Shown here piece by piece: positions 24,474 to 34,935 of a stretch of DNA of 64,000 nucleotides. Made by a program: the position numbers and the translations under genes. Under the pieces are notes generated by a model. That model was not told the origin of the DNA, made no database searches, and worked only from the letters and a program-made list of their open reading frames with translations. Positions within the stretch are counted from its first letter, which is position 1; every line of letters begins with the position of its first letter. Source of the stretch: Burkholderia vietnamiensis LMG 10929 (GTDB lineage Bacteria > Pseudomonadota > Gammaproteobacteria > Burkholderiales > Burkholderiaceae); assembly GCF_000959445.1 (NCBI RefSeq), contig NZ_CP009632.1, positions 806,001 to 870,000 of the forward strand, in the 5' to 3' direction.

Positions 24474-26381
24474 TCAGGCGGACGTGCCGCTGACGCTTTC
24501 AGTATCGGTCGATGCGGCGCCCGACGTCGGGCCGGCGTCGTCCGGCGCCGCGATCAGCGCGACCAGCATGTCGTGGTCGATCGATTCGTGCTGCAGCAGG
24601 CTGCGCGCGATCCGTTCGAGCGCATCGCGGTGCGCGGCGAGCGTCGCGGTCACGCGCGCGTGCGCGTCCTCGAGCAGCGCGCGCACCTCCTCGTCGATCA
24701 GCTGCGCCGTGTGTTCGCTGCAGTGGCCGTCGCCCGGCGTCCATACGCCCGGCGCGCCGTGCTGCAGTGCACCGTCGTCGAGCGTCGCGAGGCCGAGCCG
24801 CTCGCTCATCCCGTACTGCATGACCATGTGGCGCGCGAGCGCGGTGGCGCGCTCCAGATCGTTCTGCGCGCCGGTCGACACGTCGCCGAACGCGATTTCC
24901 TCGGCCACGCGCCCGCCGAGCAGCACGTCGAGCCGGTCGAGCAGTTCGCTCCTGCGCAGCACGTAGCGATCTTCGGTCGGTACCTGCTGCGTGTAGCCGA
25001 GCGCCGCGATCCCGCGCGGGATGATCGACACCTTCTTCACCGGATCGCAATGCTCGCGGCTTTGCGCGACGAGCGCGTGCCCCGATTCGTGGTACGCGAT
25101 GGTGCGCTTCTCCTGCTCGTTCATCACGCGGCTCTTGCGCTCCATGCCGGTCATCGCGCGATCGATCGCCTCGTCGAAATCGGTCATGTCGATCGCCGGC
25201 TTGCCGAGCTCGGCCGCATGCAGCGCGGCTTCGTTGACGACGTTCGCGAGATCGGCGCCGACGAAGCCCGGCGTGCGCTGCGCGAGCTCGGCGAGATCGA
25301 CGCCGGGTGCGACCTTCACGCGCTTCGTATGCACGGTCAGGATCTGCTTGCGGCCGTTCAAGTCGGGCCGGTCGATCGCGATGTGCCGGTCGAAGCGGCC
25401 GGGGCGCAGCAGCGCGGGATCGAGAATCTCCGGCCGGTTGGTCGCGGCCATGATGATCACGCCGGAGTTGGCCTGGAAGCCGTCCATCTCGACGAGCAGC
25501 TGGTTGAGCGTCTGCTCGCGCTCGTCGTTGCCCGACATCAGCCCGACGCCGCGCGCCTTGCCGAGCGCATCGAGCTCGTCGATGAAGACGATGCACGGCG
25601 CGGTTTGCTGCGCCTGTTCGAACAGGTCGCGCACGCGCGCCGCGCCGACGCCGACGAACATCTCGACGAATGCCGAGCCGCTGATCGTGAAGAACGGCAC
25701 CGCCGCCTCGCCGGCGACGGCGCGCGCGAGCAGCGTCTTGCCGGTGCCCGGCGCGCCGACGATCAGCACGCCCTTCGGAATCTTGCCGCCGAGCCGCTGA
25801 TAGCGATCCGGATCGCGCAGAAACGCGACGATCTGCTGCAGCTCTGCCTTCGCCTCGTCGATGCCCGCGATGTCGTCGAACGTGATGCCGGTTTCCTTCT
25901 GCATGTACACGCGCGCGCGGCTCTTGCCCATCCCGCTCAGGTCGCGCATCCCGCCCGGCCGGCGCGTCATGAACGTCCAGATCACGACGAAGCCGATCAA
26001 CGGAAAGATCCAGGTCGCGAGCGTGCCGATCCAGCCGGTATCGGCCGCGCCGCGGTAGCGAATCCCGGCCGCGGTCAGCGCCGCAACCAGATTGTCGTCG
26101 CTCACGCGGTTCGTGGTGAAGCGCCACGGCGCGCCGGCCGCCTTCACGTCGGCCGCGTCGGAGGCCGGCAGCGCCGCCCCCGCCTGCGGCATGCGCAGCG
26201 TGCCGGAGATCGACGTCTGCCCGATCTCCAGATCGTCGACGAGCCGCGCTTCCACGAGGTGGTGGAAATCGCTGTAGGAGATCGCGGTCGCCGCCGGCTG
26301 ACGCCCGAACAGTTGAACCGCGATCAGTACCGCGAACGCGATCGGAATCAGCAGGCCGGAGTAGTCGAAGGTTTTTTTCAT
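24474..26381 (-). CDS. ftsH: FtsH-like membrane AAA protease
   Basis: The 635-residue membrane protease has transmembrane segments near residues 9-25 and 118-138 flanking a periplasmic domain. An AAA module follows, with Walker A GAPGTGKT (209-216), Walker [10 protein letters not shown] and the second region of homology. The zinc protease motif is HESGH at 431-435. It is probably an accessory paralogue of the housekeeping FtsH, because its periplasmic region is distinctive and it sits in a low-oxygen operon. It lies 33 bases after the zinc-ribbon gene on the same strand. Its substrate range is unknown. Confidence 0.93.
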   Translation of the reverse strand: MKKTFDYSGLLIPIAFAVLIAVQLFGRQPAATAISYSDFHHLVEARLVDDLEIGQTSISGTLRMPQAGAALPASDAADVKAAGAPWRFTTNRVSDDNLVAALTAAGIRYRGAADTGWIGTLATWIFPLIGFVVIWTFMTRRPGGMRDLSGMGKSRARVYMQKETGITFDDIAGIDEAKAELQQIVAFLRDPDRYQRLGGKIPKGVLIVGAPGTGKTLLARAVAGEAAVPFFTISGSAFVEMFVGVGAARVRDLFEQAQQTAPCIVFIDELDALGKARGVGLMSGNDEREQTLNQLLVEMDGFQANSGVIIMAATNRPEILDPALLRPGRFDRHIAIDRPDLNGRKQILTVHTKRVKVAPGVDLAELAQRTPGFVGADLANVVNEAALHAAELGKPAIDMTDFDEAIDRAMTGMERKSRVMNEQEKRTIAYHESGHALVAQSREHCDPVKKVSIIPRGIAALGYTQQVPTEDRYVLRRSELLDRLDVLLGGRVAEEIAFGDVSTGAQNDLERATALARHMVMQYGMSERLGLATLDDGALQHGAPGVWTPGDGHCSEHTAQLIDEEVRALLEDAHARVTATLAAHRDALERIARSLLQHESIDHDMLVALIAAPDDAGPTSGAASTDTESVSGTSA

Positions 26382-26414
26382 CGGCTAGACCCTGCCGGGC
26401 GGCCCAGCACCGGT

Positions 26415-26924
26415 TCACGCATCGTCGCGCGTCCAGTGCGCACGCAGCATGTCTTCGCCGTCGCGATAGTTGATCGCGAGACTGCCGTGATGCGCATGCA
26501 GCAGCGCGTCGGCTAGGCGCCTGACCATGTGTGCGCCGGTCGTGCGCACGGTGACCGAATCGGCGGATCGCTCGATCTCCATGATGCGCTCGAGCGCGTG
26601 CTCGCTCGTCTCCATGTCGGCCTGACGCTGCAGCAGCTCGAGGATCATCCCGCGATGCGCGTGCAGATACGCGCCGTGCAGCACCAGCTCGCCGGCCGGC
26701 ACGTTTTCGCGCATGCGCTTGCAGGCCGGGCATTCGAGCTGGCGCCGATCGCGCGGCGTCGCGTACCAGGTCCAGCGGCCCGCGTCGCAGACCGCGCCGC
26801 AGCCCTCGCAGATCCGGTCGCCTTTGGGCCGCTTCGGCTCGCGATAGCTGTCCTTCGTATGCGGTTGCATCCGCTTGTCGCGGCGCAGAGGGTTGCGGCC
26901 GGAGCCGCCATTCGAACGGTTCAT
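26415..26924 (-). CDS. Zinc-ribbon protein of unknown function
   Basis: The 169-residue cytoplasmic protein has two CXXC-like knuckles, ICEGCGAVCD and LECPACKRM, which should bind one zinc ion. This is followed by a region with EHALERIMEIERSADSVTVRTTGAHMVRRLADAL. That layout slightly resembles NMD3-like zinc-ribbon proteins, but no function can be assigned. ATG 26924 follows GGAGAAAGG. It is the middle gene of a BON/zinc-ribbon/FtsH operon, so a role as adaptor or chaperone for the protease is an attractive guess. Confidence 0.75.
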   Translation of the reverse strand: MNRSNGGSGRNPLRRDKRMQPHTKDSYREPKRPKGDRICEGCGAVCDAGRWTWYATPRDRRQLECPACKRMRENVPAGELVLHGAYLHAHRGMILELLQRQADMETSEHALERIMEIERSADSVTVRTTGAHMVRRLADALLHAHHGSLAINYRDGEDMLRAHWTRDDA

Positions 26925-26995
26925 CGCCTTTCTCCTGACAGTGGACAACACCGGCGCGACGGTCGTGCGACGCTCGCGCACCGGTCATGCAACGC

Positions 26996-27643
26996 TCAGG
27001 CGACGGTCAGCCGGTCCACGACCTGCCGTACGCCGCGCACTGCGCCAGCCGCGCCGCACACGGCACGCTTGTCGGCCAGCGACGCCACGGTGCCCGACAG
27101 CGTGACGACGCCGTCGCTCGCGTCGATCGAAATGCCGGAGGATTCGCGCCGCGCGCGACGCGCGAGGGCGTCGGCGATCCGCGCGCCGACGTCCGGCACC
27201 GTCTGGTCGGCGCGCACGCGGATGCGGTTCGCCACGCCGACGACGCCGGTCATCCGGCTCACCATCGCTTCCGCCGCGCGGCTCTGATACGCATGGTCGA
27301 CTTCGCCGTCGAGCGTCACGCAGCCGTGATCGACCTCGACCGCGATCTTGTGATCGCGCAGCGCCTCCTGCCAGCCGAGCGCGAACGTGATGGCGATCGC
27401 CAGCTCGTGGTCGGCGCATGCGCTTTCCGGCGGCGTGACGCTCAGTTCGAGCACCAGCGCGCGCGCATCGGCGACATGCAAAGCGGTTTTCTGCGCTTCC
27501 AGCTTCTGCGCCCAGCTGTCGACGCTGCCGCGCAGCGTCACGATCCGGTCGCGGACCTCGACGTCGATCCGGCGCGCATCGATCGCCGGATTCCAGAACA
27601 GCGCCTGCTCGACATCCTGCTTCAGTACGGCGTCGGACTTCAT
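26996..27643 (-). CDS. Triple BON-domain protein
   Basis: This 215-residue protein consists of three BON domains at about 5-70, 75-145 and 148-215, each with the conserved glycine and VTLxG core (VTLRGSVDSW, VTLDGEVDHA, VTLSGTVASL). There is no signal peptide, so it looks cytoplasmic, unlike OsmY. BON domains bind phospholipids or other hydrophobic ligands. GGGAGACC precedes ATG 27643. It is the first gene of the operon with the zinc-ribbon protein and FtsH, behind an FNR-type box. Confidence 0.88.
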   Translation of the reverse strand: MKSDAVLKQDVEQALFWNPAIDARRIDVEVRDRIVTLRGSVDSWAQKLEAQKTALHVADARALVLELSVTPPESACADHELAIAITFALGWQEALRDHKIAVEVDHGCVTLDGEVDHAYQSRAAEAMVSRMTGVVGVANRIRVRADQTVPDVGARIADALARRARRESSGISIDASDGVVTLSGTVASLADKRAVCGAAGAVRGVRQVVDRLTVA

Positions 27644-27735
27644 GCCGGTCTCCCGTCGGCGCATGCCGGCCGCGACGTTTGCGACCGGATCCGTGCACCA
27701 TCGCGATCAGCATCGCGCACGGCGGCCGCGACGGC

Positions 27736-27749
27736 TTGACGAGGATCAA
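27736..27749 (-). promoter_or_regulatory. FNR-type box of the BON/FtsH operon
   Basis: TTGACGAGGATCAA is a full match. Reading towards the BON gene, GATGCT at 27714-27709 is centred 31 bases away and is an acceptable -10. Confidence 0.65.
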
Positions 27750-27938
27750 GCAACGGCCGGCTCGCGGCGGCCGCGCGTCGGTGCGCCGCCGTCCGCCCCG
27801 CGCTGCTTCGATCGCCCCGCTCGGCCAAAAAGGACGACGCCGCGGCGGCACAGCCGGCCGCGCCGACGCGCCCGCATCGCGGCCACGTCTCGGTGCGCGC
27901 GTCAATCGAGGGGCCGCTCGACACGCAATCCGGCCCGA

Positions 27939-27952
27939 GTGACCCAGATCAA
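27939..27952 (+). promoter_or_regulatory. FNR-type box of the first exporter operon
   Basis: GTGACCCAGATCAA has one mismatch. A TATAAA -10 at 27976-27981 follows at class II distance (centre to centre 33 bases), the most A/T-rich -10 of the set. Confidence 0.65.
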
Positions 27953-28047
27953 GGGGAAACCCGGTAATCGTCGGATATAAACGAGGCCGAAGCGGCGACG
28001 CCCGAGGGCGCCGCCATCCCGTATTCCTGCATTCGTCGAGGCCTTCC

Positions 28048-29544
28048 ATGCGCGCTGCCGCGCTTGCCGCTCCGTTTCACCCGACCGTCGTGCGGCGCAT
28101 GCGTGTCGCCGTGCTGTTGGCGGGCCTGGGACTGCTGTCGGGATGCCTGTCGCTCGCGCCTGCCGACACGCGCCCGCCCGCACCGATTCCCGCCGCCTTC
28201 CCCGATCCGTCGGCCGCCGCGTCGCCCGCCGCGCAGGCGCCCGACTGGCACGCCTACTTCGTCGACACGCGCCTTCAGGCGCTGATCGCGCAGGCGCTCA
28301 CGAACAACCGCGACCTGCGCGCGGCCGTGGCACGCGTCGACGAGGCGCGCGCGGTCTACGGCGTGCGCAGCGCGGACCAGTGGCCGACGATCGGCGCCGG
28401 TGCGGCCTACGCGCGGTTTCGCACGCCGGGCGGCTTGCTGACGCCGGCGCCCATGATCGGCCAGCTCTACGAGGTGCAACTGGCCGAGACCCAATGGGAG
28501 ATCGATTTCTGGGGCCGCGTGCGCAGCCTGAAGGCGGCCGCGCTGCAGCGCTATCTGGCGAGCGACGCGGCCCGCCAGGCGACGACGCTGAGCGTCGTCA
28601 CCGGCGTCGCGAACGCATATCTGACCCTGTGCGAAATCGACGAGCGGATCGTGCTGACGCGCGCGACGATCGACACGCGCCGCGAATCGCTGCGGATCTT
28701 CCGGCTGCGTTACGCGGCCGGCGCGATCTCGCGCCTCGACCTCACGCAGTCGGAGATCCTGCTGCAGCAGGCCGAGTCGCTCGGCGTCCAGTTGCAGCAG
28801 GCGCGCGCCACGGCGGCCGATGCGCTCGCGCTGCTGGTCGGCGCGCCCCCCGAGCTGGGCGCCGCACCGCTCGCGCTCGACGACGGCGCGGTGCTGCCGT
28901 CGCTCGCGCCCGGCCTGCCTTCGTCGCTGCTCGAGCGCCGTCCGGACGTGATCGCGGCCGAGCACGAACTGCAGGCGAGCCGCGCGAACATCGGCGCGGC
29001 GCGCGCGGCGTTCTTCCCGCGCATCGCGTTGACGAGCGCGATCGGCTCCGGCAGCTCGGCGCTGCACGACCTGCTGACGTCGGGAACGGGCGTGTGGTCG
29101 CTGATCCCCAGCGCCACGCTGCCGCTCATCGACGGCGGCCGCAACCGTTCGAACCTCGCACTCGCGAACGCACAGCGCGACGAGGCGCTCGCCCGCTACG
29201 AGAAAACGCTGCAAGGCGCGTTCCGCGACGTCTCCGACGCGCTCGCCGCGCGCCACTGGCTCGCCGACCAGGTCGCGATCGAACGCGCGACGCTGGCGTC
29301 GCAGGCCGAGCGCGCGCGCCTCGCGAAGCTGCGCTACGACAGCGGCGCGACGCGCTTCCTCGAAGTGCTCGACGCGCAGCGCGACCTGATGAACGCCGAG
29401 CAGCAGCTCGTCGTCACGCGGCGCGCGCTGCTGTCGAGCCGCGTCGCGCTGTACGGCGCGCTGGGCGGCGGCCCCGACGATCCGCGCCTGCCGCCGACGG
29501 CGCAGCAGCCTATCCATTCGACTGACTCGGAAAACAGACAATGA
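28048..29544 (+). CDS. Outer-membrane efflux lipoprotein (NodT/OprM type)
   Basis: The 498-residue outer-membrane channel has the lipobox LLSGC and two outer-membrane-factor repeats. Typical motifs are [34 protein letters not shown] and [21 protein letters not shown]. It would form the TolC-like exit duct for the adjacent RbbA-type exporter. ATG 28048 is given; an internal ATG at 28099 would give a more classical short lipoprotein signal peptide. Its stop overlaps the next start (ATGA). Confidence 0.92.
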   Translation: MRAAALAAPFHPTVVRRMRVAVLLAGLGLLSGCLSLAPADTRPPAPIPAAFPDPSAAASPAAQAPDWHAYFVDTRLQALIAQALTNNRDLRAAVARVDEARAVYGVRSADQWPTIGAGAAYARFRTPGGLLTPAPMIGQLYEVQLAETQWEIDFWGRVRSLKAAALQRYLASDAARQATTLSVVTGVANAYLTLCEIDERIVLTRATIDTRRESLRIFRLRYAAGAISRLDLTQSEILLQQAESLGVQLQQARATAADALALLVGAPPELGAAPLALDDGAVLPSLAPGLPSSLLERRPDVIAAEHELQASRANIGAARAAFFPRIALTSAIGSGSSALHDLLTSGTGVWSLIPSATLPLIDGGRNRSNLALANAQRDEALARYEKTLQGAFRDVSDALAARHWLADQVAIERATLASQAERARLAKLRYDSGATRFLEVLDAQRDLMNAEQQLVVTRRALLSSRVALYGALGGGPDDPRLPPTAQQPIHSTDSENRQ

Positions 29545-30614
29545 AAACCATCCCGCGCCCTCTTCTGATCGGTGCCGGTGCGGCCGTGCTCGCCGTCTGC
29601 GTCGCCTATTACGGCTGGTCGCGCTGGCGCGACGGCCAGACCGATGCGGGGCTCGTCAGCGGCAACGGCCGCATCGAAGCGACCGAAATCGACGTCGCGA
29701 CCAAGCTGCCCGGGCGCGTGACCGCGATGCTCGTCGACGAAGGCGACTTCGTGAAGGCCGGCCAGCCGCTCGCCCGGATGGACGTCGTGGTGCTGCAGGC
29801 GCAGCTCGACGAAGCGCAGGCGCGCGCGCAGCAGGCCGTGAACACCGCGGCGAGCGTCGACGCGCAGGTCGCGCAGCGCCGCAGCGACAAGGCGGCGGCA
29901 GAGGCCGTCGTCGTGCAGCGCGAAAGCGAGCTCGACGCAGCCACGCGGCGGCTGGCGCGCTCAGAGACGCTGTCGCGCGACGGCGCCTCGTCGCTGCAGG
30001 AGCTCGACGACGACCGCGCCCGCGCGGGCAGCCTGCGCGCCACCGTGAATGCCGCGCGCGCGCAGGTGCAGGCCGCGCAGGCCGCGATCGACGCGACCCA
30101 GGCGCAGCTCGTCGCCGCGCGCTCCGCGGTGACGGCCGCACAGGCGACCGTCGCGCGCGTGCGCGCCGACATCGCGGACAGCGAGCTGACCTCGCCGCGC
30201 GACGGCCGCGTGCAGTACCGCATCGCCGAGTCGGGCGAAGTGCTGCCGGCCGGCGGCAAGGTGCTCAACGTCGTCGATCTGTCCGACGTGTACATGACGT
30301 TCTTCCTGCCGGAAGCGGCGGTCGGCCGCGTGCCGCTCGGCGCCGACGTGCGGATCGTCCTCGATGCGGCGCCGGAATACGTGATTCCGGCCCGCGTGTC
30401 GTACGTGTCGAGCACCGCGCAGTTCACGCCGAAGACGGTCGAGACGGCCAGCGAACGGCAGAAGCTGATGTTCCGCGTCAAGGCGCGGATCGATCGCGAC
30501 TTGCTGCAGCGCCATCTGAAGCTGGTGAAGACCGGGCTGCCGGGCGTCGCGTGGCTGAAGACCGATTCGCACGCGGCGTGGCCCGAGCGCCTCGCGATCA
30601 AGGTGCCGCAGTGA
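29541..30614 (+). CDS. HlyD-family periplasmic adaptor (YbhG-like)
   Basis: The 357-residue membrane-anchored adaptor has one N-terminal helix, a biotinyl-lipoyl-like half-domain split by a long alpha-hairpin (about 80-215, rich in A, Q and R heptads) and a beta-barrel region. It should link the inner-membrane ABC exporter to the outer-membrane channel. The gene overlaps its neighbours on both sides by four bases, so the cluster is tightly coupled. Substrates of such YbhG/RbbA-type systems are usually hydrophobic drugs or lipids, but none can be named here. Confidence 0.9.
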   Translation: MKTIPRPLLIGAGAAVLAVCVAYYGWSRWRDGQTDAGLVSGNGRIEATEIDVATKLPGRVTAMLVDEGDFVKAGQPLARMDVVVLQAQLDEAQARAQQAVNTAASVDAQVAQRRSDKAAAEAVVVQRESELDAATRRLARSETLSRDGASSLQELDDDRARAGSLRATVNAARAQVQAAQAAIDATQAQLVAARSAVTAAQATVARVRADIADSELTSPRDGRVQYRIAESGEVLPAGGKVLNVVDLSDVYMTFFLPEAAVGRVPLGADVRIVLDAAPEYVIPARVSYVSSTAQFTPKTVETASERQKLMFRVKARIDRDLLQRHLKLVKTGLPGVAWLKTDSHAAWPERLAIKVPQ

Positions 30615-33442
30615 ACACGACGACGCGCGCAGATACCGACAGCCGCGCGACCGACGGCGCGCCGGGCGCGGCCGGCCCGGCGCCGGTCGCCCGGCTGTCG
30701 GGCGTGTCGCTGCGCTACGGCGGCAAGGCGGCGCTCGACGACGTGACGCTCGAGATCCCGGCCGGCCGCATGATCGGGCTGATAGGCCCGGACGGCGTCG
30801 GCAAGTCGAGCCTGCTCGCACTCGTGTCGGGCGCGCGCGCGATCCAGCAGGGGCACGTGCACGCGCTCGACGCCGATCTGTCGTCGCGCCGCGATCGCGC
30901 GCGCGTATGCCGGCGCATCGCGTACATGCCGCAAGGCCTCGGCCGCAACCTGTACGCGACGCTGTCGGTCGAGGAGAACCTGCAGTTCTTCGCGCGCCTG
31001 TTCGGCCACGACGCGGCCGAGCGGCGCCGCCGGATCGACGCGCTGACGCGCAGCACCGGCCTGCATCCGTTCCTCGACCGCCCGGCCGGCAAGCTGTCCG
31101 GCGGGATGAAGCAGAAGCTCGGCCTGTGCTGCGCGCTGATCCACGATCCCGACCTGCTGATCCTCGACGAGCCGACGACCGGCGTCGATCCGCTGTCGCG
31201 CGCGCAGTTCTGGGATCTGATCGCGCGCATTCGCGTCGCGCGGCCCGCCATGAGCGTGCTGGTCGCGACCGCCTACATGGACGAGGCGCGCCGCTTCGAC
31301 TGGCTGATCGCGATGGACGCCGGCCGCGTGCTGGCCACCGGCAGCCCCGCCGACCTGCTCGCGCGCACCGGCTGCGACACGCTGGAGGCCGCGTTCATCG
31401 CGCTGCTGCCGGACGAGCGCCGCAAGGGGCACCAGCCGGTGCAGATCGAACCGTTCCGGCCCGACGCGACCGCCGGCTACGCGATCGAGGCCGACGGGCT
31501 GACGATGCGGTTCGGCGAGTTCGTCGCGGTGGACCACGTGAGCCTGCAGATCCGTCGCGGCGAAATCTTCGGGTTTCTCGGCTCCAACGGCTGCGGCAAG
31601 TCGACGACGATGAAGATGCTCACCGGCTTGCTGCCGGCGTCCGAAGGCACGGCGACGCTGTTCGGCCAGCCGGTCGCCGCCAACGACATCGACACGCGCC
31701 GCCGCGTCGGCTACATGTCGCAGGGCTTTTCGCTGTACGGCGAGCTGACCGTGCGGCAGAACCTCGTGCTGCACGCGCGCCTGTTCGGCGTGCCGGAAGC
31801 CGACGTGCCCGCGCGGGTCGACGAGATGGTCGCGCGCTTCGGGCTCGCCGGCGTGCTCGACGTGCTGCCCGAGCGCCTGCCGCTCGGGATGCGGCAGCGG
31901 CTGTCGCTCGCGGTCGCGATGGTGCACAAGCCGGAGCTGCTGATCCTCGACGAGCCGACCTCGGGCGTCGACCCGGTCGCGCGCGACGACTTCTGGCGGC
32001 TGATGATCGAGCTGGCGCGCCGCGATCGCGTCACGATCTTCATCTCGACGCACTTCATGAACGAGGCCGCGCGCTGCGACCGCATCTCGCTGATGCATGC
32101 GGGCCGCGTGCTCGCGAGCGCCGCGCCGGCGGAACTGGTGCGCATGCGCGGCGCGGCATCGCTCGAGGATGCGTTCATCGGCTATCTCACCGATGCGCAG
32201 CGTGAGGACAGCCCGAGCGATGCGGCCGCAGCGGCCGATGCGTCGTCCGACGCCGGCTGGCTCGCCACTGCCCCGTCGGCCACGCCCGCGGCCGCCCGCG
32301 GCGCGGCGCGGACCGCATGGTTCAGCGCCGCGCGCGCCGGCAGCTACCTGTGGCGCGAGGTGCTGGAGCTGCGCCGCGACCCGCTGCGGGCGACGCTCGC
32401 GCTGTTCGGCTCGCTCGTGCTGATGTGCGTGATCAGCATCGGCATCAGCCTCGACGTCGACAACCTGACGTTCGCGGTGCTCGACCGCGACCAGTCGATC
32501 CTGAGCCAGGACTACGCGCAGAACCTCGCCGGCTCGCGCTACTTCGTGCCGCGCGCGCCGCTCGCGGACGATCGCGACATCGAGCGCCGCATGCGCAACG
32601 GCGAGCTGTCGCTCGCGATCGAGATTCCGCCCGACTTCGCGCGCGACGTCGCGCGCGGACGGCACGTCGAGATCGGCGCGTGGGTCGACGGCGCGATGCC
32701 GATGCGCGCCGAGACGATCCGCGGCTACGTGGCCGGCATGCACGAGAACTGGCTGCGCGACCAGGCGAAGCGCCGCCTCGGCGTGGCGCTCGCGCCGGCC
32801 GTCGACATCGCGGTCCGCTATCGCTACAACCCCGACGTGAAGAGCTTGCCCGCGATGATTCCGGCGATCATGCCGATGCTGCTGTTGATGTTGCCCGCGA
32901 TGCTCACCGCGCTCGCCGTGGTGCGCGAACGCGAGCTCGGGTCGATCGTGAACCTGTACGTGACTCCCGTCACGCGCGCCGAATTCCTGATCGGCAAGCA
33001 GGTGCCGTACGTGATGCTGGCGATGCTGAACTTCCTGCTGATGGTGGTGCTCGCCGACCTCGTGTTCGGCGTGCGGATCAAGGGCAGTTTCGCGACGCTG
33101 GCGGCCGCGGTGCTGATCTTCAACGTGGTGGCGACCGGCATCGGCCTGTTCGCGTCGACCTTCACGCGCAGCCAGATCGCCGCGATCTTCATGACGATCG
33201 TCGGTACGCTGATACCGGTCGTGCAGTTCTCGGGGCTGCTCACGCCGCTGTCGTCGCTGGAAGGCAGCGGCAAGTGGATCGGCACGATCTATCCGGCCAC
33301 CTACATGCTCGCGATCAGCCGCGGCGTGTACAACAAGGCGCTCGGGCTGTCCGACCTGTCGTCGCAGTTCTGGCCGATGCTCGTGGCCGTGCCCGTCATC
33401 CTCGTGATGACCGGCATGCTGCTGCGCAAACAGGAGCGCTGA
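30611..33442 (+). CDS. rbbA: RbbA-type ABC exporter (two ATPases fused to permease)
   Basis: This 943-residue protein has two ABC ATPase domains and an ABC-2 permease. The first ATPase (about 25-260) has [13 protein letters not shown] and [12 protein letters not shown]. The second (about 295-525) has GSNGCGKS, a degenerate LPLGM signature and [12 protein letters not shown]. The permease (about 590-943) has six helices with a large extracytoplasmic loop. E. coli RbbA has the same order and was described as a ribosome-associated ATPase. Here the adaptor and channel genes point to export. The start is GTG 30611, overlapping the adaptor stop. Confidence 0.92.
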   Translation: MNTTTRADTDSRATDGAPGAAGPAPVARLSGVSLRYGGKAALDDVTLEIPAGRMIGLIGPDGVGKSSLLALVSGARAIQQGHVHALDADLSSRRDRARVCRRIAYMPQGLGRNLYATLSVEENLQFFARLFGHDAAERRRRIDALTRSTGLHPFLDRPAGKLSGGMKQKLGLCCALIHDPDLLILDEPTTGVDPLSRAQFWDLIARIRVARPAMSVLVATAYMDEARRFDWLIAMDAGRVLATGSPADLLARTGCDTLEAAFIALLPDERRKGHQPVQIEPFRPDATAGYAIEADGLTMRFGEFVAVDHVSLQIRRGEIFGFLGSNGCGKSTTMKMLTGLLPASEGTATLFGQPVAANDIDTRRRVGYMSQGFSLYGELTVRQNLVLHARLFGVPEADVPARVDEMVARFGLAGVLDVLPERLPLGMRQRLSLAVAMVHKPELLILDEPTSGVDPVARDDFWRLMIELARRDRVTIFISTHFMNEAARCDRISLMHAGRVLASAAPAELVRMRGAASLEDAFIGYLTDAQREDSPSDAAAAADASSDAGWLATAPSATPAAARGAARTAWFSAARAGSYLWREVLELRRDPLRATLALFGSLVLMCVISIGISLDVDNLTFAVLDRDQSILSQDYAQNLAGSRYFVPRAPLADDRDIERRMRNGELSLAIEIPPDFARDVARGRHVEIGAWVDGAMPMRAETIRGYVAGMHENWLRDQAKRRLGVALAPAVDIAVRYRYNPDVKSLPAMIPAIMPMLLLMLPAMLTALAVVRERELGSIVNLYVTPVTRAEFLIGKQVPYVMLAMLNFLLMVVLADLVFGVRIKGSFATLAAAVLIFNVVATGIGLFASTFTRSQIAAIFMTIVGTLIPVVQFSGLLTPLSSLEGSGKWIGTIYPATYMLAISRGVYNKALGLSDLSSQFWPMLVAVPVILVMTGMLLRKQER

Positions 33443-33444
33443 TC

Positions 33445-34569
33445 ATGTCACGCCTGAACGCCATCTTCCGGCTCGGAGTGAAGGAACTCTGGAGCCTCGC
33501 GCGCGACCCGATCCTGCTCGCGCTGATCGTCTACACGTTCAGCGCGTCGATCTACGTCGCCGCCACCGCCCGCCCCGAGACGCTGCACAAGGTGCCGATC
33601 GCGATCGTCGACGAGGATGCGTCGCCGCTGTCCGCGCGCATCGCAGCGGCGTTCTTCCCGCCGCAGTTCGCGCCGCCGCCGATCGTCGGCGCGGCCGCAG
33701 CCGATCGCGGCCTCGACAACGGCGACTACACGTTCTCGCTCGACATCCCGCCCGACTTCCAGCGCGACGTGCTGGCCGGCCGCCATGCGACGGTCCAGCT
33801 CAACGTCGATGCGACGCGCATGACACAGGCCTTCACCGGCGGCGGCTACGTCCAGCAGATCGTGTCGGGCGAGATCGACTCGTTCGTGCAGCGCTATCGC
33901 GGCTCGCCGCTGCCGCCGGTCGATCTCGCGATGCGCATGCGCTTCAACCCGAACCTCGACGAAGTGTGGTTCGGCGCGCTGATGGAGCTGATCAACAACG
34001 TCACGATGCTGTCGATGATCCTCACCGGCGCCGCGCTGATCCGCGAACGCGAGCACGGCACGATCGAGCATCTGCTCGTGATGCCGGTGACCGCCGCGGA
34101 AATCATGCTCGCGAAGGTGTGGTCGATGGGGCTCGTGGTCGCGGCGGCGGCCGTCGCGTCGCTGAGCTTCGTCGTGCAGGGCGCGCTGCACGTGCCGATT
34201 CCGGGCTCCGTGCCGCTGTTCGTGGCCGGCATGGCGCTGCACCTGTTCGCGACAACGTCGATGGGGATCTTTCTCGCGACGCTGGTGCGCAGCATGCCGC
34301 AGTTCGGCATGCTGCTGGTGCTCGTGCTGCTGCCGCTGCAGCTGCTGTCGGGCGGGCTCACGCCGCGCGAGAGCATGCCGCTCGCGGTGCAGGACATCAT
34401 GCTCGCCGCGCCGACGACCCATTTCGTCGAGCTGGCGCAGCGCATCCTCTATCGCGGCGCCGGCCTCGACGCGGTGTGGATGCAGTTTGCGGCGCTGTTC
34501 GCGATCGGCTGCGCGCTGTTTCTGCTGTCGCTGACGCGCTTCCGCAAGACGATCGGCCAGATGGCCTGA
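33445..34569 (+). CDS. ABC-2 type permease (YhhJ-like)
   Basis: The 374-residue membrane protein has one N-terminal helix, a large extracytoplasmic domain and five C-terminal helices. Signature stretches are REREHGTIEHLLVMPVTAAEIMLAK and PLQLLSGGLTPRESMP. It would pair with the permease half of the RbbA-like protein to form the export channel. It starts two bases after that gene ends. The operon order OMF, HlyD, RbbA, permease is complete here. Confidence 0.92.
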   Translation: MSRLNAIFRLGVKELWSLARDPILLALIVYTFSASIYVAATARPETLHKVPIAIVDEDASPLSARIAAAFFPPQFAPPPIVGAAAADRGLDNGDYTFSLDIPPDFQRDVLAGRHATVQLNVDATRMTQAFTGGGYVQQIVSGEIDSFVQRYRGSPLPPVDLAMRMRFNPNLDEVWFGALMELINNVTMLSMILTGAALIREREHGTIEHLLVMPVTAAEIMLAKVWSMGLVVAAAAVASLSFVVQGALHVPIPGSVPLFVAGMALHLFATTSMGIFLATLVRSMPQFGMLLVLVLLPLQLLSGGLTPRESMPLAVQDIMLAAPTTHFVELAQRILYRGAGLDAVWMQFAALFAIGCALFLLSLTRFRKTIGQMA

Positions 34570-34599
34570 GGGGTCCGGCGCGCGGCGCCCCCGGGTCCG

Positions 34600-34613
34600 T
34601 TGACACAGATCAA
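34600..34613 (+). promoter_or_regulatory. FNR-type box of the second exporter operon
   Basis: TTGACACAGATCAA is a full match. A -10-like GATCAT at 34635-34640 is centred 31 bases downstream and precedes the small membrane protein gene at 34720. Confidence 0.75.
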
Positions 34614-34719
34614 CTGCGACGCGACGCCGCACGCGATCATGACGCCATGTGCCGCAACCAGCGGCGCCATCGCCTGCGGCCCCGCCGTACCATCGGCCGC
34701 CGCTCAACCGGAGAACGTC

Positions 34720-34905
34720 ATGATTCGACTGCAATATCGAAGCACGCTGGCGACGTCCTGCGTGTTCATCGCGCTCGCATCGCTGCTCGGCGTCGTCCAT
34801 GCGATGCTGATCGACGAGCAGGTCGCGCCGTATGCGATCGTCGCGCTGGTGTCGGGCATCGTCGGCTTCGTCGCCCAGCTGGGCCCGGCGTCGAGCGAGC
34901 GCTAG
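34720..34905 (+). CDS. Small membrane protein (61 residues)
   Basis: The protein consists of two predicted hydrophobic helices (about 10-28 and 36-54) joined by LIDEQVAPY. It has no recognisable family. CCGGAGAACGTC places a good ribosome site before ATG 34720. It is the first gene behind an FNR-type box and lies 30 bases upstream of an ABC permease. It may be an accessory subunit or a hypoxia-induced small membrane protein. Confidence 0.65.
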   Translation: MIRLQYRSTLATSCVFIALASLLGVVHAMLIDEQVAPYAIVALVSGIVGFVAQLGPASSER

Positions 34906-34935
34906 CCGGACGGCCGCGCGCTTCGCACCGGCACC

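Larger units (their letters stand above)
27644..28047. other. 404-base divergent control region with two FNR-type boxes
   Basis: No gene is visible. One box serves the BON/FtsH operon and the other the exporter operon. Long purine-rich leaders separate each box from its gene. Confidence 0.6.

Noticed and set aside
29609..32743. Very long open frame antisense to the adaptor and RbbA-type genes
   Set aside because: It is an artefact of high third-position GC. The translation is dominated by R, A and H without domains, while the sense strand encodes clear ABC exporter motifs.
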